Origin: Pelargonium nanum
Taxonomy: Eukaryota; Streptophyta; Magnoliopsida; Geraniales; Geraniaceae
Direction: 5' to 3'
DNA length: 42,125 nucleotides
Assembly: GCA_036897485.1 (NCBI GenBank)
Contig: JAYMTF010000261.1
Coordinates: 1-42,125, forward strand
The notes beneath the pieces are model-generated. The model did not search any database and was not told the DNA's origin. It saw nothing but the letters and a program-made list of their open reading frames with translations. The position numbers and the translations under genes were made by a program. Within the stretch, counting starts at the first letter, position 1, and each line of letters opens with the position of its first letter. This document shows positions 31,193 to 42,125 of the stretch, piece by piece.

Positions 31193-32733
31193 GAAGAACC
31201 AAAAATGGTTTATCCGGGTCGGGTCTTGTGTATCGGGTTGGGTTGTTGTCTTGGGAAGAAAGAAAGGTAAGTTGAGGCGCTCGCTGATTTAAAACTAATC
31301 TGTGTGATATTGGTTGGTGGTTTAGAATGTCTAGAAGCTCACGCGCCCGGATCGCGAGTGGCAGAATTTTGCGTGGACAAGGAGAGAATGTTTTTATTGC
31401 ACTCGCTTAGAATTCGCGCGTGGTCGGATCTTCCCGGGCATATTCTCTGGTGCGGAAGATTCTGGACTTGTGGGGGCAATTTGGTAAAAATACACTGGTC
31501 TGGACGAATGGGCTTGACTCGAGGGTGCTCATTGGTTATTCGGACTCAAACCGAACTATTAAAAAAAAATACAAAAAATGATTTAAAATATTTTATTATT
31601 ATTTTATATCAGACTGAATTGAACGGTGGTCGGTATTTTGAGGCACGAGACGTGATCTGACACGATTGAAGCGTACTCGACATATATATAAAATCGTGTC
31701 GTGTTTCATTCTCTCCTCTGCATCCACAGAATGCATATTTATCGTTCAAATATATTGTTTTTGTGATAACATAAAGTAATAGTTATGCTAATTGCATACT
31801 ACGTCATCTCTCGTTTAAGAAACCCAACATGTCAACATGGTTATTAGACATGTTGTGTCGTTGATCAATTATTGTAACAATTAATAAACACATGATTTTA
31901 TCTGTGTTGAGTTATGTAATAAATATATGACATATAACACAACACGTATACACACTTGACATGAGTTTGTTTAACACAAATTTAATACAATATTCAGGGC
32001 CGACCCAATCATTTTTGGGGGCTTAATGCTAAAATACAAGATATCACGGTTTCATTTTAAAATGAACTTCTTGGCAGTAGTTCTCACTAGTTTCAATTTT
32101 CAACTCTAGAAAACGACAGTTCGTTTGTCGACTTTTTGTTCACTTTCTTTTATTGTTTATGGGTAAAATGTTGTGTTAATTGACGTGAAGAAAAAAAAAC
32201 AACCATAAAATTGTATACAATATATTTTTGTAGGGAAAAAGATGTAACAAGACAACGTCACATTGCATGCTTTCAGTTTGAAATATATTTAAAATAATAT
32301 ATAAACAAAACAAATGTCAATCTCAGATAAGTTGCTACTTGCTACTCAAATGAAGCATGGACTTGTATCCCAATCATGCCATGCAAATACGTCAATCTCA
32401 ACAACCAATATAATTAAGAATTAGTTCTAATATTAATTTATATTACAAAAAATAATTAAATTTGAATAATAATGTTGAATTTAGAGGGGCATGTAACTTG
32501 AGGTCACCCACGTTATTGCACGTAAACAAGACATTAGTTGTCTATTATTGTTCGGTAAATACTTAAAGAAGAAAAATTAAAAGTCAATTATGTTTCAAGA
32601 AATAGTATAATTAAGACAAGTCTGTCTATAATAGTTTAATAATATGATAAATAAAAAAATAAAAGAATTGCAGCCCAATTAAATTTTAGGCCCACAAAAA
32701 AACTAAATAAAAAATTAGAAAAATAAATAAAAT
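31193..32733. other. Intergenic DNA between GAPDH promoter and tRNA-Val
   Basis: The right flank of the GAPDH promoter (31193-31560) is relatively GC-rich. About 31640-31990 has CACGACAC/ATGACATATAACACAACACG text like the MITE-like segments at 10984 and 27640. The rest is AT-rich and unrecognised. No gene supported. Confidence 0.5.
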
Positions 32734-32806
32734 GGCGTCGCCCGGGTTCGAACCGGAGACCTTCAGTGTGTTAGACTGACGTGATAACCAACTACACCAC
32801 GACACC
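32734..32806 (-). tRNA. tRNA-Val (anticodon AAC)
   Basis: The minus-strand 73-nt sequence folds as a complete cloverleaf: acceptor GGTGTCG pairing with CGACGCC (with one G-U), a D arm with GTGTAGTTGGTTATCAC, anticodon stem TCAGT/ACTGA with loop CTAACAC, and T arm GGTTCGAACCCG (B box). The loop gives anticodon AAC, valine. No intron; CCA is not encoded, as usual in eukaryotes. T-rich stretches downstream (plus-strand A runs at 32695-32732) can serve as a Pol III terminator. It looks intact. Confidence 0.96.
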
Positions 32807-32925
32807 ATCACATTTTCATGCTTTGGGTCATAATTTCTAATCACATTTTATTACATAAAATCACAAGTATGCACACAATCATGGTTAGGGTTTAGATTGC
32901 TTTGAAAGTTTGTGAATATAAAGTT

Positions 32926-33262
32926 TCAAGTTCGAGAGGTTTCACAATTACTCGTATCATATCCTGGTAGCTAAATTCCATGGTTTAAGTTGAAAATAAC
33001 TAAATTTCATATTTTCGGCGCATGTCATTTAACAATCCTTTAAAGTCTCGTATTCGGAACTCAATGGTTGTCTCCAAAAAAGTGGTTTCACAACTCGTAC
33101 CATATCTTGGTAACTTAATATCATCTAATCGACGCATGTCATTTAATGTGCATTTAAGAACACACGTAAATTTTAAATTTCAAGTTCGAGATTCAAGTAA
33201 TGACCCCAAAAATCGTGGTTTCACAAGTACTCATACCATATCCTGCCAGCTAAATTCCATGG
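32926..33262. repeat. Degenerate ~130-bp direct repeat, 2.5 copies
   Basis: GGTTTCACAA..ACTCGTACCATATC.TGGTA occurs near 32939, 33084 and 33216. CGCATGTCATTTAA occurs near 33020 and 33134, and TTTCAAGTTCGAGA near 32925 and 33178. The segment is noncoding. Confidence 0.65.
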
Positions 33263-33608
33263 TTTAGCCAGAAACCAAACATTTGAAGAGCTAAATGCAC
33301 CAAGGTCACATTGAGAACACTACACAGAACAATATGTATACATTTTTTCTTCTTATCAGAATAAATAATACTATCAGAACTATCAAAATACTTGTTACAT
33401 CCTTCTAAACCTTAATTTCCTATAATTTCTAGCAGAATCTATTGCAATATCGCCCGACATAACCATAACCTTAAGCTACGTATCGTGTTACTAGAACATG
33501 AAAATCATCAGATGTCATCGCTATATTGTTTAGAGGTCAGTCCTTCGAAATGTTTACCTTACTCGGTTTCTATATTTCTTGTTAGCCTAAACAAACGCTC
33601 TTGCGTTG

Positions 33609-33666
33609 TTCTTTCCCGGGAAGTTTTTTTTTTTTTTTTTGATAAGCGATTCTTTCCCGGGAAGTT
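33609..33666 (-). mobile_element. Ultra-short 5'-truncated retroposon: poly(A) insertion with 17-bp target duplication
   Basis: The 17-bp sequence TTCTTTCCCGGGAAGTT occurs at 33609-33625 and again at 33650-33666. Between the copies are 15 T and GATAAGCGA. On the minus strand this is TCGCTTATC followed by a poly(A) run, flanked by a perfect target duplication, the product expected of target-primed reverse transcription that stopped after the tail. It lies 23 nt past the ABCC stop, inside its likely 3' UTR. Confidence 0.75.
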
Positions 33667-33688
33667 ATAACATGATTGATGTTCTGAT

Positions 33689-39272
<5,584 letters not shown>

Positions 39273-39368
39273 TAAAGCTCACTCAAAACCCAGCAACAAT
39301 CTCAGAAAAAATTTGAAGATACAAACACTCAGAACCTGATACACTTCAATGAGCCATCAAAGCCTGCA

Positions 39369-39511
39369 CTGTAGGACAAAGAAAGTTGAAAACAAACCAA
39401 AACCCATTTCAGATCATGGAAAAAACTTGTATAATTCGATATAAAAATGAAAGATCACTGTAAGAAAAAAAGAATTTTGGCTGGTTTTTTAGAGAGTGAA
39501 ATAGGCAATAC
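39369..39511 (-). other. Predicted 5'-UTR intron of the ABCC gene
   Basis: The minus strand has a strong donor TCAG|GTATTG at 39511 and a pyrimidine-rich acceptor CCTACAG at 39369. Upstream is a candidate TATA, downstream the leader with a minimal uORF (ATG GCT CAT TGA, 39357-39346). Not proven without transcript data. Confidence 0.5.
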
Positions 39512-39562
39512 CTGAGCAAAACTTGTGCTTTGTACGTACAGAGTGAGGCTCTGGACTCATTC

Positions 39563-39569
39563 ATATATA
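39563..39569 (-). promoter_or_regulatory. Candidate TATA box of the ABCC gene
   Basis: The minus strand reads ACTATATATGA about 290 nt above the ATG and 52 nt above the predicted 5'-UTR donor. Consistent with a short first leader exon. Confidence 0.45.
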
Positions 39570-40740
39570 GTACGCATTACAAACTGAATAAAATAAAATA
39601 AAATAAATTAAATACAAATCTTTGTCACATTCACATATACTCCAAATCCAAAAAATATATATTTTGATTTATTTTTGGTGATATCATGGACTAAAATGTG
39701 GTGGGGACCAGAATCTCTACAGTCCTCTCTGCATCTTTGCTTTGAATTTTTATTCCAAAGCTCACAATTTATATATTAATTTGAGTATGTGTTCATTAAT
39801 GTTCCATTATGAAATATATCTCCATTTAAAAAAAAATTAAGGTGTATATAATAAAAAAAGTGTATTTTTATTTTCTGATGAAGAAATAAATAAATCAACA
39901 AAAGTTATTGTTTGTATTCATGTTGTGTTGAAAGTATTTTATTATGATAAACTATTTTATATCCCGTGCATTGAACGAGGGAGAAAAATATATTTTTAAT
40001 ATTTTTAATTATATTATATGTAAAAATAAGGAATTAAAGAGTTATAAATAAAACTATATACGGTACATATTAAAATTGTATAGCACAATGTAATTATAAT
40101 TATACTAAAATGTATACAATATAAATCACGATTAAACATATTTTATTATTAGTTGCAATCAATTAACAATATCAGTGGAAAAAAATATTTAGCAAACAAT
40201 ATGAACATCAAATAATATTAGTTCACGTGATATTCAAACAAACTGTATGAGACATTATGAATCAAGTCATGTAAGAGAGAATGAGAAACACGTACGTACT
40301 TGAATAATAACGATGAGTTTTGATTTTGGTGGAAAATATAAACCTCTATTTATACATTTTTTTTAGGTTTACGTGTCACTTACCTACTTTTATATGATGG
40401 TTACCATATTGTAATAGTTTTTTTAGGAAACTTATTATAATAGAGTTTTAATTATTAATGTTTATTTTTTAAGGATTTTTATTTTATTTTTTCAATTAAA
40501 CTAACTTACTAAATAAGATGCCTAAAATTTTGTTTCAGTTAAAAATACCGTAAAACTTAAAAAAATTATAAAAAAATTGCATTGAAAAATAAATTATAAA
40601 GTATAAAAAATTGTTTCCTAATTAAAAGGTTAACATTGTTTCCCAAAATAAAATACATGACAAGCACGTGATACTTATTTTGATTAAATGACGATTTTAC
40701 CCCTATATTCAAATTTCATTTAATTCGATAGATCAACAAT
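39570..40740. other. AT-rich region upstream of the ABCC gene
   Basis: Very AT-rich intergenic DNA with many A/T runs, no open frame of interest and no recognised transposon ends. The part nearest 39570 is presumably ABCC promoter. Confidence 0.5.
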
Positions 40741-40759
40741 AATACAGGTCTTAAATAGC

Positions 40760-41010
40760 CTATACCTCACCGTTCTTCAGCTTCTCCGATCTTCTTCTAG
40801 AAGATTCCACCGCCGCAACCCGCCGCGATTCCGTCGCCGGAAAAGAATATCCAGGTTCGTCGCCGCCACGAACTAGGCCATCATCGCCGGAAAGAGGAAG
40901 GAGAGAAGGTCGGGCGAGAATTCCGCCACCACCTCCCCTGTCCAGCGCCGCCACTATTGCCGAAATTGGCGCCTCCGCCACCGCTACAAGCACGACCTGA
41001 CGCGTCAAGC
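40760..41010. other. GC-rich island, possible gene fragment
   Basis: About 250 bp rich in CCGCC/CGCCGG inside AT-rich DNA. The minus strand is open for 82 codons from an ATG at 41008 (MTRQVVLVAVAEAP, then five Gly, then Ser/Arg-rich). Composition resembles the first exon of a plant gene or a captured exon piece, but the translation shows no family I recognise and no partner exons are visible nearby. Confidence 0.3.
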
Positions 41011-41239
41011 GAATATCTGAGAACTGCTTCAGATTATTATTATTATTAATTTGAATTTTTTGAAATTTGTGAAATCGTCCACGGATTGTGAATTCGTCCA
41101 GATTTGGATTTGTCTATAAATAAAAAAATTCGAGTTTAGCTCATCTATTTTTAGTTTGTGTTTGTTAGGGATTTGTTTTTTTTTCTTCTTCAGATTTAGC
41201 GATTAGTGTCTTGTTCTTCAAACACTTGTATTATCCGGC

Positions 41240-41251
41240 CACCGGCCGGTG
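41240..41251. repeat. 12-bp perfect palindrome CACCGGCCGGTG
   Basis: The reverse complement equals itself. It overlaps a repeated CCGGCC in a short GC-rich patch 230 bp beyond the GC island. Noncoding; role unknown. Confidence 0.8.
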
Positions 41252-41318
41252 ACCAAATTTTGTTCTTGACTGGATATTTTCTTCAAAAATTCAAATAAAT
41301 GATCGAATTTAGGAGTAA

Positions 41319-41390
41319 ATGAAGGGTAAAATGGTATTTTTAATAGCCAAACTATAGCTAAATGAAGGGTAAAATGTGTTTTAAAAATAG
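41319..41390. repeat. Short direct repeat AAATGAAGGGTAAAATG
   Basis: AAATGAAGGGTAAAATG followed by a T/A-rich tail occurs at about 41319 and again at about 41360, period ~41 bp. Confidence 0.7.
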
Positions 41391-41469
41391 ATACTTTAGA
41401 TTCATTTAAATCAAATAGTATTCTTTAAAATGAAAAATCAAATGGTAACATAGAAGAAATTCTCTCCTG

Positions 41470-41710
41470 ACAATAACCCTCCATGTCCTACGGCCATACA
41501 ATGAAATGCAAGCCCGAGCTAAGCGTGAGCTATTCTATTCAGAGGTCGGGCATAACAGTCAAATCTCTAACTAGGTATAAACAGTACTTAATAATACTAT
41601 CATATCAGCATATCCATTACGGATGTCTCGGGCCTTTATGTGAGATACGAGATAAACTCTATAGCGTACCATTCCACGACGACCTTGCTACAACTAGCCT
41701 CTTTTGATAC
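41470..41710. other. Compositionally distinct block, unidentified
   Basis: About 240 bp of balanced composition without homopolymer runs, between very AT-rich flanks. The plus strand is open for 74 codons (41483-41707), but the translation matches no family I know. It could be a decayed transposon, organelle or viral insertion, or captured sequence; nothing visible decides this. Confidence 0.3.
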
Positions 41711-42125
41711 AAGTAAGATCCCCACAAAATAACAGGAGATTTGTGTGCTCATAAAAATATTGTGTATTTTATTGCAAAAGATATACGGTTTAATGTTATT
41801 ATTTGATTTTATTTCAAAATTAAATTGAGAGTTGAATTGATTTGTTGATTGATCATCGTTCGACAATTATGCTAAAATCGATTACTTCATTCGTTCCATA
41901 TTTAGTTTCTAAACTTTGATTTTGATTCAAATTAAGGAATAATTATTAGTATGATGCATTTTCTACCCCAATACCTTTTTTTTTTTGAAAAAACCACCCA
42001 AATACTTATTTTGAATATAATATAAAAAAAAACATGACACTTAATATAAGGTAGGAAAAAGTACATTTTTAGTACACGAACTATTATTAAATGTGTGAAT
42101 TGATACACGAACTTTTAATTGGTTA
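41711..42125. other. AT-rich end of window with a partial repeat
   Basis: No gene seen. The last ~60 bp hold AGTACACGAACTATTATTAA and GATACACGAACTTTTAATTG, two related ~20-bp pieces typical of the ends of short plant repeats; the element, if real, is cut by the window edge. Confidence 0.4.

Overview
This is a nuclear chromosomal window from a flowering plant, most likely a eudicot. The evidence is intron-rich genes with plant-only family members (a plastid-targeted FabG, an LHT amino-acid transporter, a plant ABCC transporter), AT-rich introns and intergenic DNA, telo-box and E2F promoter elements, and plant SINE, Stowaway and hAT-like short transposons. I cannot name the species from the sequence.

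Layout, left to right. A foldback MITE (188-514) lies before an Iojap/RsfS-like organelle ribosome-silencing factor (+, 818-3094, 4 exons). Next is a plastid 3-oxoacyl-ACP reductase (+, 4843-9855, 11 exons). Converging on it is DNA polymerase alpha subunit B (-, 16877-10636, 16 exons). Then come an LHT-type amino-acid transporter (-, 20478-17855, 7 exons), an ankyrin-repeat protein (-, 24344-21509, 2 exons), cytosolic GAPDH (-, 31085-28256, 12 exons including a 4-nt first coding exon), a tRNA-Val(AAC) (-, 32806-32734) and an ABCC-type full transporter (-, 39272-33689, 10 coding exons plus a 5'-UTR intron). The last ~2.5 kb is AT-rich intergenic DNA holding a GC-rich island and a compositionally odd block.

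All seven protein genes assemble into complete in-frame models ending at a stop codon, so none looks like a pseudogene. They are unrelated housekeeping or transport genes (organelle translation, fatty-acid synthesis, DNA replication initiation, amino-acid uptake, glycolysis, vacuolar or conjugate export) and do not form a pathway or cluster.

The most notable points are structural. Five of 55 coding introns need a GC donor (GC-AG), clearly more than the roughly 1% usual in plants. Six introns carry 3-4-copy degenerate local tandem repeats. FabG intron 10 holds three nested transposon layers. A tiny poly(A) insertion flanked by a perfect 17-bp duplication sits just past the ABCC stop codon. The polymerase gene has an E2F site and a telo-box just upstream of its start. 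I found no convincing new biological system; the best unexplained DNA is at 41470-41710.
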